Position numbers and translations under genes: made by a program. The notes under the pieces were generated by a model. It saw only the letters and a program-made list of their open reading frames with translations, did not search any database and was not told the DNA's origin. This document shows positions 11,566 through 25,380 of a DNA stretch of 64,000 bases, one piece after another. Origin of the DNA: Isoetes taiwanensis (lineage: Eukaryota > Streptophyta > Lycopodiopsida > Isoetales > Isoetaceae); assembly GCA_021234155.1 (NCBI GenBank), contig JAJEKV010000037.1, forward strand, positions 1 to 64,000. The letters are read 5' to 3'. Within the stretch, counting starts at the first letter, position 1. The number at the start of each line of letters is the position of its first letter.

Positions 11566-12796
11566 ATGGCAACGCAATTGTCGAAGACAAAGATCCATTC
11601 AGATCAAAAGGCTCTAGAAAAAGCAATGCCTTTCTTTGGAACCCTATTGCATAGTTACGGTAAAAAAAGCGGTCGCCTTTGAGCCCTTGTTATGCTTCCA
11701 TCCATTTCTCACACATGCGATGGAGTACGGCAATTGCCGCATGGGATTCGCAACTAGATGCCCCGACGGTTCCAACGGAGCAAAAATCACCTCCATCGGA
11801 TCGGGCGGATGCAGAGATATGCCAAACCAAGTTAAGCTTCTAGTTATGGATGGATGTCTCCGTGTCTTTAAATTTGTTTTTTTTTTAGCGCACCTTTTTA
11901 GGCAAATATATTTGAGTGCTTACCGAGGTTCCTTTCATTGCCTTGCTTTTTGCCTCCCTCTTAATTTGCCTTCACTTAGGTCCATGGGCTAATTCACCAA
12001 AAGTTCATATTTCATAATTCGCCATCAAGGGATGCCTCCTTGTCATATTCAAAGCTATATTTTGACGAAATGATACTTCAATAATATTCTCTTGTCACAA
12101 TTGCTCTTAAGTTTTCATCATGTCGATGTAGTATAGTGGTGAGTATTCCCACCGCCACGCTGGTGACCCGAAGTTCGATCCCCAAGATCGGGCGTGATTT
12201 TTGTTCTATCTCGCCTAGTGCATATCTTTCCAAAGTGTAGCACATGAATATGACTCCCACCCCTTAAAAGCTGTGTGTTATGACTCCTACCCCCTTCAAA
12301 GTTGTGTTAGAGTTTCTATAATGCCAATCTCGCATAGTGTTGAGTGTTCTTGGTCATGCCGGCACCCGTGTTCGATTCCACCACCGCACGAGGATGTGTC
12401 TCCTTGTCCTATTCAAAGCCATATTTCGACGAGGCTGCAATTCCAAAGTATTTCATTGTCACAATTGCGGTTAGAATCTTCGATCGTGGTCGATGTAGTA
12501 TAGTGGTGAGTATTCCCGCCTGTCACGCGGGTGACCCGGGTTCGATCCCCGGCATCGGCGCAATTTTTGGCCTAACTTGTCCAAAATAATGCATATATTC
12601 AAAATCGAGATCTTATATTCAAAATGAACTAAAAGATTCCTATTTAAGAGACGGTGACGAGAAAAAGAAGTTAGTATCGATTACACCGGATCCGACGGTG
12701 TCGTCACTAGTTCATCAAAACTATTTCAAGGACCTAGCTTTTAAGATATAGATAGCTTCCAACCCAACCGGCTTTGATCTCAAGCTCCCGTAAACC
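11566..12796 (+). repeat. Unit 10 (1,231 bp)
   Basis: A is at 12122-12194, core CACCGCCACGCTGG. B is intact at 12489-12560. First unit with GGTCCATGGG in place of GGTCCCTGGG, but it still has CTTAATTTG, GTTAAGC and CACAATTG. GATG is duplicated near 11850. It forms the transition into the central block. Confidence 0.97.
12489..12560 (+). tRNA. tRNA-Asp(GTC), locus B of unit 10, intact
   Basis: Identical over 72 nt to the unit 7 B copy. The 5' flank reads GATCGTG directly before the GTCGATG acceptor strand. CAATTTTTGG follows. Confidence 0.95.
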
Positions 12797-14055
12797 ATGG
12801 CAACGCAATTGTCGAAGACAGCATCCATTCAGATCAAAAGGCTCTAGAAAAAGCAATGCCTTTCTTTGGAACCCTATTGCATAGTTACGGTGTAAAAGCG
12901 GTCGTCTTTGAGCCCTTGTTATGCTTCCATCCATTTCTCACACATGCGGATGGAGTACGGCAATTGCCGCTGGGATTCGGCAACTAGATGCCCTGACGGT
13001 TCCAACGGAGCAAAAATCACCTCCATCGGACCGGCGGATGCAGAGATATGCCAAACCGGAGTCAAGCTTCTAGTTATGGATGTCTCCGTGCCTTTAAATT
13101 TGTTTTTTAGCGCACCTTTTAGGCAAATATATTTGAGTGCTTACCGAGGTCCCTTTCATTGCCTTGAGTGCTTACCTGAGGTTCCTTTCATTGCCTTGCT
13201 TTTTGCCTCCCTCTTTCATTTGCCTTCACTTAGGTCCATGGGCTAATTCACCAAAAGTTCATATTTCATAATTCGTCATCAAGGGATGCCTCCTTGTCAT
13301 ATTCAAAGCTATATTTTGACGAAATGATACTTCAATAATATTCTCTCTTGTCACAAATGCTCTTAAGTTTTCATCATGTCGATGTAGTATAGTGGTGAGT
13401 ATTCCCACCACACGCTGGTGACCCGGTTCGATCCCCAAGATCGGGCGTGATTTTTGTTCTATCTCGCCTAGTGCATATCTTTCCAAAGTGTAGCACATGA
13501 ATATGACTCCCACCCCCTTAAAAGTCGTGGTGTTATGACTCCTACCCCCTTCAAAGTTGTGTTAGAGTTTCTATAATGCCAATCTCGCATAGTGTTGAGT
13601 GTTCTTGGTCATGCCGGCGACCCGTGTTCGATTCCACCACCGCACGAGGATGTGTCTCCTTGTCCTATTCAAAGCCATATTTCGACGAGGCTGCAATTCC
13701 AAAGTATTTCATTGTCACAATTATGTTTAGAATCTTCGATCGTCGTCGATGTAGTATAGTGGTGAGTATTCCCCACCGCCACGCGCTGGTGACCCGGTTC
13801 GATCCCCGCAAGATCGGGCGCAATTTTTGGCCTAACTTGTCCAAAATAATGCATATATTCAAAATCGAGATCTTATATTCAAAATGAACTAAAAGATTCC
13901 TATTTAAGAGACGGTGACGAGAGAAAAGAAGTTAGTATCAGATTACACCGGGGATCTGACGGTGTCGGCTAGTTCATCAAAACTATTTCAAGGACCTAGC
14001 TTTTAAGATATAGATAGCTTCCAACCCAACCGGCTTTGATCTCAAGCTCCAAACC
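12797..14055 (+). repeat. Unit 11 (1,259 bp)
   Basis: A is at 13378-13447, core CACCACACGCTGG. B is at 13745-13820, core CCACCGCCACGCGCTGG. First unit with the 32-bp duplication, GTCAAGC, TTCATTTG and CACAAATG, but it still has GTAAAAGCGG. Confidence 0.97.
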
Positions 14056-15307
14056 ATGGCAACGCAATTGTCGAAGACAGCATCCATTCAGATCAAAAGG
14101 CTCTAGAAAAAGCAATGCCTTTCTTTGGAACCCTATTGCATAGTTACGGTGTACAAAGCGGTCGTCTTTGAGCCCTTGTTATGCTTCCATCCATTTCTCA
14201 CACATGCGATGGAGTACGGCAATTGCCGCCGGATTCGCAACTAGATGCCCCGACGGTTCCAACGGAGCAAAAAATCACCTCCATCGGATCGGGCGGATGC
14301 AGATATGCCAAACCGGGTTAAGCTTCTAGTTATGGATGTCTCCGTGTCTTTAAATTTGTTTCTTTTTTAGCGACCTTTTAGGCAAATATATTTGAGTGCT
14401 TACCGAGGTCCCTTTCATTGCCTTGAGTGCTTACCGGAGGTTCCTTTCATTGCCTTGCTTTTTGCCTCCCTCTTCATTTGCCTTCACTTAGGTCCATGGG
14501 CTAATTCACCAAAAGTTCATATTTCATAATTCGGCCATCAAGGGATGCCTCCTTGTCATATTCAAAGCTATATTTTGACGAGCCGATACTTCAATAATAT
14601 TCTCTTGTCACAAATGCTCTTAAGTTTTCATCATGTCGATGTAGTATAGTGGTGAGTATTCCCACTGCACGCTGGTGACCCGGTTCGATCCCCGCATCGG
14701 GCGTGATTTTTGTTCTATCTCGCCTAGTGCATATCTTTCCAAAGTGTAGCACATGAATATGACTCCCCACCCCTTAAAAGTCGTGGTGTTATGACTCCTA
14801 CCCCTTCAAAGTTGTGTTAGAGTTTCTATAATGCCAATCTCGCATAGTGTTGAGTGTTCTTGGTCTATGCCTACGAATTGTTTCGATTCCACCAACGCAC
14901 GAGGATGTGTCTCCTTGTCCTATTCAAAGCCATATTTCGACGAGGCTGCAATTCCAAAGTATTTCATTGTCACAATTGCGTTAGAATCTTCGATCGTGGT
15001 CGATGTAGTATAGTGGTGAGTATTCCCACCACACCACGCTGGTGACCCGGTTCGATCCCCGCATCGGGCGCACATTTTTGGCCTAACTTGTCCAAAATAA
15101 TGCATATATTCAAAATCGAGATCTTATATTCAAAATGAACTAAAAGATTCCTATTTAAGAGACGGTGACGAGAGAAAAGAAGTTAGTATCGATTACACCG
15201 GATCTCGACGGTGTCGTCTAGTTCATCAAAACTATTTCAAGGACCTAGCTTTTAAGATATAGATAGCTTCCAACCCAACCGGCTTTGATCTCAAGCTCCG
15301 GTAAACC
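14056..15307 (+). repeat. Unit 12 (1,252 bp)
   Basis: A is at 14635-14703, core CACTGCACGCTGG. B is at 14999-15070, core CACCACACCACGCTGG. First unit with GTACAAAG. It keeps GTTAAGC, so not all central-block markers arrive together. It has GAGCCGATAC before A. Confidence 0.97.
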
Positions 15308-16565
15308 ATGGCAACGCAATTGTCGAAGACAAAGATCCATTCAGATCAAAAGGCTCTAGAAAAAAAGCAATGCCTTTCTTTGGAACCCTATTGCATAGTT
15401 ACGGTGTACAAAGCGGTCGCCTTTGAGCCCTTTGTTATGCTTCCATCCATTTCTCACACATGCGGATGGAGTACGGCAATTGCCGCTGGGATTCGCAAAC
15501 TAGATGCCCCGACGGTTCCAACGGAGCAAAAATCACCTCCATCGACCGGGATGATGCAGATATGCCAAACCGAAGTCAAGCTTCTAGTTATGGATGTCTC
15601 CGTGTCTTTAAATTTGTTTTTTTTTTAGCGCACCTTTTTAGGCAAATATATTTGAGTGCTTACCGGAGGTCCCTTTCATTGCCTTGAGTGCTTACCGAGG
15701 TTCCTTTCATTGCCTTGCTTTTTGCCTCCCTCTTCATTTGCCTTCACTTAGGTCCATGGGCTAATTCACCAAAAGTTCATATTTCATAATTCGCCATCAA
15801 GGGATGCCTCCTTGTCATATTCAAAGCTATATTTTGACGAAATGATACTTCAATAATATTCTCTTGTCACAAATGCTCTTAAGTTTTCATCATGTCGATG
15901 TAGTATAGTGGTGAGTATTCCCGTCACCGCCACGCTGGTGACCCGGTTCGATCCCCAATCGGGCGTGATTTTTGTTCTATCTCGCCTAGTGCATATCTTT
16001 CCAAAGTGTAGCACATGAATATGACTCCCACCCCTTAAAAGTCGTGGTGTTATGACTCCTACCCCTTCAAAGTTGTGTTAGAGTTTCTATAATGCCAATC
16101 TCGCATAGTGTTGAGTGTTCTTGGTCATGCCGGCGACCTGTGTTCGATTCCACCACCACGACGAGGATGTGTCTCCTTGTCCTATTCAAAGCCATATTTC
16201 GACGAGGCTGCAATTCCAAAGTATTTCATTGTCACAATTGCGATTAGAATCTTCGATCGTGGTCGATGTAGTATAGTGGTGAGTATTCCCGCCACACGGT
16301 GACCCGGTTCGATCCCCTAAGATCGGGCGCAATTTTTGGCCTAACTTGTCCAAAATAATGCATATATTCAAAATCGAGATCTTATATTCAAAATGAACTA
16401 AAAGATTCCTATTTAAGAGACGGTGACGAGAGAAAAAGAAGTTAGTATCGATTACACCGGGATCCGACGGTGTCGCCTAGTTCATCAAAACTATTTCAAG
16501 GACCTAGCTTTTAAGATATAGATAGCTTCCAACCCAACCGGCTTTGATCTCAAGCTCCGTAAACC
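15308..16565 (+). repeat. Unit 13 (1,258 bp)
   Basis: A is at 15894-15965, core CGTCACCGCCACGCTGG. B is at 16262-16329, shortened, core CGCCACACGG. Full central-block marker set: GTACAAAG, GTCAAGC, the 32-bp duplication, TTCATTTG, CCATGGG and CACAAATG. Confidence 0.97.
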
Positions 16566-17831
16566 ATGGCAACGCAATTGTCGAAGACAAAGATCCATTC
16601 GCAGATCAAAAGGCTCTAGAAAAAAGCAATGCCTTTCTTTGGAACCCTATTGCATAGTTACGGTGTACAAAAGCGGTCGCCTTTTGAGCCCTTGTTATGC
16701 TTCCATCCATTTCTCACACATGCGGATGGAGTACGGCAATTGCCGCCGGATTCGCAACTAGATGCCCCGACGGTTCCAACGGAGCAAAAATCACCTCCAT
16801 CGGATCGGGCGGATGCAGATATGCCAAACCGAAGTCAAGCTTCTAGTTATGGATGTCTCCGCGTCTTTAAATTTGTTTCTTTTTTTAGCGCACCTTTTAG
16901 GCAAATATATTTGAGTGCTTACCGGAGGTCCCTTTCATTGCCTTGAGTGCTTACCGAGGTTCCTTTCATTGCCTTGCTTTTTGCCTCCCTCTTCATTTGC
17001 CTTCACTTAGGTCCATGGGCTAATTCACCAAAAGTTCATATTTCATAATTCGCCATCAAGGGATGCCTCCTTGTCATATTCAAAGCTATATTTTGACGAA
17101 ATGATACTTCAATAATATTCTCTTGTCACAAATGCTCTTAAGTTTTCATCATGTCGATGTAGTATAGTGGTGAGTATTCCCACCGCACGCTGGTGACCCG
17201 GTTCGATCCCCGCATCATCGGCGTGATTTTTGTTCTATCTCGCCTAGTGCATATCTTTCCAAAGTGTAGCACATGAATATGACTCCCACCCCTTAAAAGT
17301 CGTGGTGTTATGACTCCTACCCCTTCAAAGTTGTGTTAGAGTTTCTATAATGCCAATCTCGCATAGTGTTGAGTGTTCTTGGTCATGCCGGGCGACCCGC
17401 GGTTCGATTCCACCACCACCGACGAGGATGTGTCTCCTTGTCCTATTCAAAGCCATATTTCGACGAGGCTGCAATTCCAAAGTATTTCATTGTCACAATT
17501 ATGTTAGAATCTTCGATCGTGGTCGATGTAGTATAGTGGTGAGTATTCCCACCGTCACGCTGGTGACCCGGTTCGATCCCCTAAGATCGGGCGCAATTTT
17601 TGGCCTAACTTGTCCAAAATAATGCATATATTCAAAATCGAGATCTTATATTCAAAATGAACTAAAAGATTCCTATTTAAGAGACGGTGACGAGAGAAAA
17701 GAAGTTAGTATCAGATTACACCGGGGATCTGACGGTGTCAGCTAGTTCATCAAAACTATTTCAAGGACCTAGCTTTTAAGATATAGATAGCTTCCAACCC
17801 AACCGGCTTTGATCTCAAGCTCCTGTAAACC
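16566..17831 (+). repeat. Unit 14 (1,266 bp)
   Basis: A is at 17153-17223, core CACCGCACGCTGG, 3' end CGCATCATCGGCG. B is at 17522-17593, core CACCGTCACGCTGG. Full central-block marker set, joint longest unit. Confidence 0.97.
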
Positions 17832-19097
17832 ATGGCAACGCAATTGTCGAAGACAGCATCCATTCAGATCAAAAGGCTCTAGAAAAAGCAATGCCTTTCT
17901 TTGGAACCCTATTGCATAGTTACGGTGTACAAAGCGGTCGTCTTTGAGCCCTTGTTATGCTTCCATCCATTTCTCACACATGCGGATGGAGTACGGCAAT
18001 TGCCGCTGGATTCGCAAACTAGATGCCCCGACGGTTCCAACGGAGCAAAAATCACCTCCATCGGACCGGGCGGATGCAGATATGCCAAACCGAAGTCAAG
18101 CTTCTAGTTATGGATGTCTCCGCGTTTTAAATTTGTTTCTTTTTTAGCGCACCTTTTAGGCAACCATATTTGAGTGCTTACCGGAGGTCCCTTTCATTGC
18201 CTTGAGTGCTTACCGGAGGTTCCTTTCATTGCCTTGCTTTTTGCCTCCCTCTTCATTTGCCTTCACTTAGGTCCATGGGCTAATTCACCAAAAGTTCATA
18301 TTTCATAATTCGCCATCAAGGGATGCCTCCTTGTCATATTCAAAGCTATATTTTGACGAAATGATACTTCAATAATATTCTCTTGTCACAAATGCTCTTA
18401 AGTTTTCATCATGTCGATGTAGTATAGTGGTGAGTATTCCCACCACCACGCTGGTGACCCGGTTCGATCCCCCAAGATCGGGCGATTTTTTGTTCTATCT
18501 CGCCTAGTGCATATCTTTCCAAAGTGTAGCACATGAATATGACTCCCACCCCTTAAAAGTCGTGGTGTTATGACTCCTACCCCTTCAAAGTTGTGTTAGA
18601 GTTTCTATAATGCCAATCTCGCATAGTGTTGAGTGTTCTTGGTCATGCCGGCCAATCTGTTCGTTCGATTCCACCAAATAAGACGAGGATGTGTCTCCCT
18701 TGTCCTATTCAAAGCCATATTTCGACGAGGCTGCAATTCCAAAGTATTTCATTGTCACAATTATGCATTAGAATCTTCGATCGTGGTCGATGTAGTATAG
18801 TGGTGAGTATTCCCACCCTGCCACGCTGGTGACCCGGTTCGATCCCCCCCGGATCGGGCGCAATTTTTGGCCTAACTTGTCCAAAATAATGCATATATTC
18901 AAAATCGAGATCTTATATTCAAAATGAACTAAAAGATTCCTATTTAAGAGACGGTGACGAGAGAGAAAAGAAGTTAGTATCGATTACACCGGATCCGACG
19001 GTGTCACCTAGTTCATCAAAACTATTTCAAGGACCTAGCTTTTAAGATATAGATAGCTTCCAACCCAACCGGCTTTGATCTCAAGCTCCGGTAAACC
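17832..19097 (+). repeat. Unit 15 (1,266 bp)
   Basis: A is at 18413-18484, core CACCACCACGCTGG. B is at 18786-18860, core CACCCTGCCACGCTGG with seven C's in the T arm. Central-block markers. ACCACCGCACGAGG before B reads ACCAAATAAGACGAGG here. Confidence 0.97.
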
Positions 19098-20359
19098 ATG
19101 GCAACGCAATTGTCGGGCACAAAGATCCACTCGATCAAAAGGCTCTAGAAAAAAAGCAATGCCTTTCTTTGGAACCCTATTGCATAGTTACGTGTACAAA
19201 GCGGTCGCCTTTGAGCCCTTTGTTATGCTTCCATCCATTTCTCACACATGCGGATGGAGTACGGCAATTGCCGCTGGGATTCGGCAACTAGATGCCCTGA
19301 CGGTTCCAACGGAGCAAAAATCACCTCCATCGGACCGGCGGATGCAGAGATATGCCAAACTGAAGTCAAGCTTCTAGTTATGGATGTCTCCGTGTTTTAA
19401 ATTTGTTTCTTTTTTAGCGCACCTTTTAGGCAAATATATATTTGAGTGCTTACCGAGGTCCCTTTCATTGCCTTGAGTGCTTACCGGAGGTTCCTTTCAT
19501 TGCCTTGCTTTTTGCCTCCCTCTTCATTTGCCTTCACTTAGGTCCATGGGCTAATTCACCAAAAGTTCATATTTCATAATTCGTCATCAAGGGATGCCTC
19601 CTTGTCATATTCAAAGCTATATTTTGACGAAATGATACTTCAATAATATTCTCTTGTCACAAATGCTCTTAAGTTTTCATCATGTCGATGTAGTATAGTG
19701 GTGAGTATTCCCACCACACGCTGGTGACCCGGTTCGATCCCCGCATCGGGCGTGATTTTTGTTCTATCTCGCCTAGTGCATATCTTTCCAAAGTGTAGCA
19801 CATGAATATGACTCCCACCCCTTAAAGTCGTGGTGTTATGACTCCTACCCCTTCAAAGTTGTGTTAGAGTTTCTATAATGCCAATCTCGCATAGTGTTGA
19901 GTGTTCTTGGTCATGCCTACGAATTCGTTCGACGATTCCACCACAAGACGAGGATGTGTCTCCTTGTCCTATTCAAAGCCATATTTCGACGAGGCTGCAA
20001 TTCCAAAGTATTTCATTGTCACAATTATGCATTAGAATCTTCGATCGTGGTCGATGTAGTATAGTGGTGAGTATTCCCACCACACGCTGGTGACCCGGTT
20101 CGATCCCCTAAGATCGGGCGCAATTTTTGGCCTAACTTGTCCAAAATAATGCATATATTCAAAATCGAGATCTTATATTCAAAATGAACTAAAAGATTCC
20201 TATTTAAGAGACGGTGACGAGAGAGAAAAGAAGTTAGTATCGATTACACCGGGATCCGACGGTTGTCGCCTAGTTCATCAAAACTATTTCAAGGACCTAG
20301 CTTTTAAGATATAGATAGCTTCCAACCCAACCGGCTTTGATCTCAAGCTCCCGTAAACC
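19098..20359 (+). repeat. Unit 16 (1,262 bp)
   Basis: A is at 19684-19752 and B at 20050-20120, both with core CACCACACGCTGG. First unit of the sub-block with CCACTC where others read CCATTC. The region near 19114 reads GTCGGGCACAAAG instead of GTCGAAGACAAAG. Confidence 0.97.
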
Positions 20360-21610
20360 ATGGCAACGCAATTGTCGAAGACAAAGATCCACTCAGATCA
20401 AAAGGCTCTAGAAAAAGCAATGCCTTTTCTTTGGAACCCTATTGCATAGTTACGTGTACAAAGCGGTCGCCTTTGAGCCCTTGTTATGCTTCCATCCATT
20501 TCTCACACATGCGGATGGAGTACGGCAATTGCCGCCGGATTCGCAAACTAGATGCCCCGACGGTTCCAACGGAGCAAAAATCACCTCCATCGGACCGGGG
20601 ATGCAGAGATATGCCAAACCGAAGTCAAGCTTCTAGTTATGGATGTCTCCGTGCCTTTAAATTTGTTTTTTTTTAGCGACCTTTTAGGCAATATTTTGAG
20701 TGCTTACCGAGGTCCCTTTCATTGCCTTGAGTGCTTACCGGAGGTTCCTTTCATTGCCTTGCTTTTTGCCTCCCTCTTCATTTGCCTTCACTTAGGTCCA
20801 TGGGCTAATTCACCAAAAGTTCATATTTCATAATTGGCCATCAAGGGATGCCTCCTTGTCATATTCAAAGCTATATTTTGACGAAATGATACTTCAATAA
20901 TATTCTCTTGTCACAAATGCTCTTAAGTTTTCATCATGTCGATGTAGTATAGTGGTGAGTATTCCCACCACACGCTGGTGACCCGGTTCGATCCCCCAAG
21001 ATCGGCGCGATTTTTGTTCTATCTCGCCTAGTGCATATCTTTCCAAAGTGTAGCACATGAATATGACTCCCACCCCTTAAAAGTCGTGGTGTTATGACTC
21101 CTACCCCTTCAAAGTTGTGTTAGAGTTTCTATAATGCCAATCTCGCATAGTGTTGAGTGTTCTTGGTCATGCCTACAATCCCGTTCGATTCCACCAACCG
21201 ACGAGGATGTGTCTCCTTGTCCTATTCAAAGCCATATTTCGACGAGGCTGCAATTCCAAAGTATTTCATTGTCACAATTGCGATTAGAATCTTCGATCGT
21301 GGTCGATGTAGTATAGTGGTGAGTATTCCCACCACACGCTGGTGACCGGTTCGATCCCCAAGATCGGGCGCAATTTTTGGCCTAACTTGTCCAAAATAAT
21401 GCATATATTCAAAATCGAGATCTTATATTCAAAATGAACTAAAAGATTCCTATTTAAGAGACGGACGACGAGAGAAAAGAAGTTAGTATCGATTACACCG
21501 GGGATCTCGACGGTGTCGCCTAGTTCATCAAAACTATTTCAAGGACCTAGCTTTTAAGATATAGATAGCTTCCAACCCAACCGGCTTTGATCTCAAGCTC
21601 CGGTAAAACC
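20360..21610 (+). repeat. Unit 17 (1,251 bp)
   Basis: A is at 20938-21007 and B at 21302-21370, both with core CACCACACGCTGG; B has lost one C of the T arm. Central-block markers plus CCACTCAG. Confidence 0.97.
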
Positions 21611-22875
21611 ATGGCAACGCAATTGTCGAAGACAAAGATCCACTCAGATCAAAAGGCTCTAGAAAAAGCAATGCCTTTTCTTTTGAACCCTATTGCATAG
21701 TTACGGTGTACAAAGCGGTCGCCTTTGAGCCCTTTGTTATGCTTCCATCCATTTCTCACACATGCGGATGGAGTACGGCAATTGCCGCTGGATTCGCAAC
21801 TAGATGCCCCGACGGTTCCAACGGAGCAAAAATCACCTCCATCGGACGGGCGGATGCAGAGATATGCCAAACCAAAGTCAAGCTTCTAGTTATGGATGTC
21901 TCCGTGCTTTTAAATTTGTTTTTTTTTTAGCGACCTTTTAGGCAAATATTTTGAGTGCTTACCGGAGGTCCCTTTCATTGCCTTGAGTGCTTACCGAGGT
22001 TCCTTTCATTGCCTTGCTTTTTGCCTCCCTCTTCATTTGCCTTCACTTAGGTCCATGGGCTAATTCACCAAAAGTTCATATTTCATAATTCGCCATCAAG
22101 GGATGCCTCCTTGTCATATTCAAAGCTATATTTTGACGAAATGATACTTCAATAATATTCTCTTGTCACAAATGCTCTTAAGTTTTCATCATGTCGATGT
22201 AGTATAGTGGTGAGTATTCCCGCCACACGCTGGTGACCCGGTTCGATCCCCGCATCGGGCGATTTTTTTGTTCTATCTCGCCTAGTGCATATCTTTCCAA
22301 AGTGTAGCACATGAATATGACTCCCACCCCTTAAAAGTCGTGTGTTTATGACTCCTACCCCTTCAAAGTTGTGTTAGAGTTTCTATAATGCCAATCTCGC
22401 ATAGTGTTGAGTGTTCTTGGTCATGCCGGGCGAATCTGTTTCGATTCCCACCACCGCACGAGGATGTGTCTCCTTGTCCTATTCAAAGCCATATTTCGAC
22501 GAGGCTGCAATTCCAAAGTATTTCATTGTCACAATTATGATTAGAATCTTCGATCGTGGTCGATGTAGTATAGTGGTGAGTATTCCCGCACCGTGTCACG
22601 CTGGTGACCCGGTTCGATCCCCTAAGATCGGGCGCAATTTTTGGCCTAACTTGTCCAAAATAATGCATATATTCAAAATCGAGATCTTATATTCAAAATG
22701 AACTAAAAGATTCCTATTTAAGAGACGGTGACGAGAAAAGAAGTTAGTATCGATTACACCGGGATCCGACGGTGTCGCCTAGTTCATCAAAACTATTTCA
22801 AGGACCTAGCTTTTAAGATATAGATAGCTTCCAACCCAACCAACTTTGGCTTTGATCTCAAAGCTCCGGTAAACC
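21611..22875 (+). repeat. Unit 18 (1,265 bp)
   Basis: A is at 22193-22261, core CGCCACACGCTGG. B is at 22559-22634, core CGCACCGTGTCACGCTGG. Central-block markers plus CCACTCAG. Near 22842 AACCAACTTTGGC stands in place of AACCGGC. Confidence 0.97.
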
Positions 22876-24128
22876 ATGGCAACGCAATTGTCGAAGACAG
22901 CATCCACTCAGATCAAAAGGCTCTAGAAAAAGCAATGCCTTTCTTTGGAACCCTATTGCATAGTTACGGTGTACAAAGCGGTCGTCTTTGAGCCCTTGTT
23001 ATGCTTCCATCCATTTCTCACACATGCGGATGGAGTACGGCAATTGCCGCTGGGATTCGGCAACTAGATGCCCTGACGGTTCCAACGGAGCAAAAATCAC
23101 CTCCATCGGACCGGCGGATGCAGAGATATGCCAAACTGAAGTCAAGCTTCTAGTTATGGATGTCTCCGCCTTTTAAATTTGTTTCTTTTTTTTACCTTTT
23201 AGGCAGTCATATTTGAGTGCTTACCGAGGTCCCTTTCATTGCCTTGAGTGCTTACCGAGGTTCCTTTCATTGCCTTGCTTTTTGCCTCCCTCTTCATTTG
23301 CCTTCACTTAGGTCCATGGGCTAATTCACCAAAAGTTCATATTTCATAATTCGCCATCATCAAGGGATGCCTCCTTGTCATATTCAAAGCTATATTTTGA
23401 CGAAATGATACTTCAATAATATTCTCTTGTCACAAATGCTCTTAAGTTTTCATCATGTCGATGTAGTATAGTGGTGAGTATTCCCGCCACACGCTGGTGA
23501 CCCGGTTCGATCCCCCAAGATCGGGCGTGATTTTTTTCTATCTCGCCTAGTGCATATCTTTCCAAAGTGTAGCACATGAATATGACTCCCACCCCTTAAA
23601 AGCTGTGTGTTATGACTCCTACCCCCTTCAAAGTTGTGTTAGAGTTTCTATAATGCCAATCTCGCATAGTGTTGAGTGTTCTTGGTCATGCCGGGCGACT
23701 GTTTCGATTCCACCACCGCAATACGAGGATGTGTCTCCTTGTCCTATTCAAAGCCATATTTCGACGAGGCTGCAATTCCAAAGTATTTCATTGTCACAAT
23801 TGCGATTAGAATCTTCGATCGTGGTCGATGTAGTATAGTGGTGAGTATTCCCCCGCCACGCGGTGACCCGGTTCGATCCCCGCAAGATCGGGCGCAATTT
23901 TTGGCCTAACTTGTCCAAAATAATGCATATATTCAAAATCGAGATCTTATATTCAAAATGAACTAAAAGATTCCTATTTAAGAGACGGTGACGAGAGAAA
24001 AGAAGTTAGTATCAGATTACACCGGATCTCGACGTCAGCTAGTTCATCAAAACTATTTCAAGGACCTAGCTTTTAAGATATAGATAGCTTCCAACCCAAC
24101 CGGCTTTGATCTCAAGCTCCGTAAAACC
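22876..24128 (+). repeat. Unit 19 (1,253 bp)
   Basis: A is at 23457-23527, core CGCCACACGCTGG. B is at 23824-23894, core CCCGCCACGCGG. The first 280 bases are clean-state. CATCAT is duplicated near 23355. CCACTCAG is present. Confidence 0.97.
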
Positions 24129-25380
24129 ATGGCAACGCAATTGTCGAAGACAAAGATCCACTCAGATCAAAAGGCTCTAGAAAAAGCAATGCCTTTCTTT
24201 GGAACCCTATTGCATAGTTACGGTGTACAAAGCGGTCGCCTTTGAGCCCTTTGTTATGCTTCCATCCATTTCTCACACATGCGGATGGAGTACGGCAATT
24301 GCCGCTGGATTCGCAACTAGATGCCCCGACGGTTCCAACGGAGCAAAAATCACCTCCATCGGACCGGGCGGATGCAGAGATATGCCAAACCAAGTCAAGC
24401 TTCTAGTTATGGATGTCTCCGCGCCTTTAAATTTGTTTCTTTTTTAGCGCACCTTTTAGGCAAATATATTTGAGTGCTTACCGGAGGTCCCTTTCATTGC
24501 CTTGAGTGCTTACCGGAGGTTCCTTTCATTGCCTTGCTTTTTGCCTCCCTCTTCATTTGCCTTCACTTAGGTCCATGGGCTAATTCACCAAAAGTTCATA
24601 TTTCATAATTCGGCCATCAAGGGATGCCTCCTTGTCATATTCAAAGCTATATTTTGACGAGCCGATACTTCAATAATATTCTCTTGTCACAAATGCTCTT
24701 AAGTTTTCATCATGTCGATGTAGTATAGTGGTGAGTATTCCCACCACCACGCTGGTGACCCGGTTCGATCCCCAAGATCGGGCGTGATTTTTGTTCTATC
24801 TCGCCTAGTGCATATCTTTCCAAAGTGTAGCACATGAATATGACTCCCACCCCTTAAAAGTCGTGGTGTTATGACTCCTACCCCTTCAAAGTTGTGTTAG
24901 AGTTTCTATAATGCCAATCTCGCATAGTGTTGAGTGTTCTTGGTCATGCCGGGCGACATTGTTCGATTCCACCACCGCACGAGGATGTGTCTCCTTGTCC
25001 TATTCAAAGCCATATTTCGACGAGGCTGCAATTCCAAAGTATTTCATTGTCACAATTGCGATTAGAATCTTCGATCGTGTCGATGTAGTATAGTGGTGAG
25101 TATTCCCGCACACGCTGGTGACCCGGTTCGATCCCCAAGATCGGGCAATTTTTGGCCTAACTTGTCCAAAATAATGCATATATTCAAAATCGAGATCTTA
25201 TATTCAAAATGAACTAAAAGATTCCTATTTAAGAGACGGTGACGAGAGAAAAGAAGTTAGTATCAGATTACACCGGATCCGACGGTCAGCCTAGTTCATC
25301 AAAACTATTTCAAGGACCTAGCTTTTAAGATATAGATAGCTTCCAACCCAACCGGCTTTGATCTCAAGCTCCGGTAAACC
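24129..25380 (+). repeat. Unit 20 (1,252 bp)
   Basis: A is at 24714-24784, core CACCACCACGCTGG. B is at 25079-25146, core CGCACACGCTGG with a shortened 3' end (GGGCAATTTTT). Full central-block markers plus CCACTCAG and GAGCCGATAC. Confidence 0.97.
24472..24535 (+). repeat. 32-bp tandem duplication, unit 20 example
   Basis: Two copies of a 32-bp stretch that begins GAGTGCTTACCGGAGG, differing at one base (GGTCCC, then GGTTCC). Standard in units 11-26 and 28 with small changes, variant in 9, 27, 30 and 51, absent elsewhere. It explains the greater length of central-block units. Confidence 0.9.
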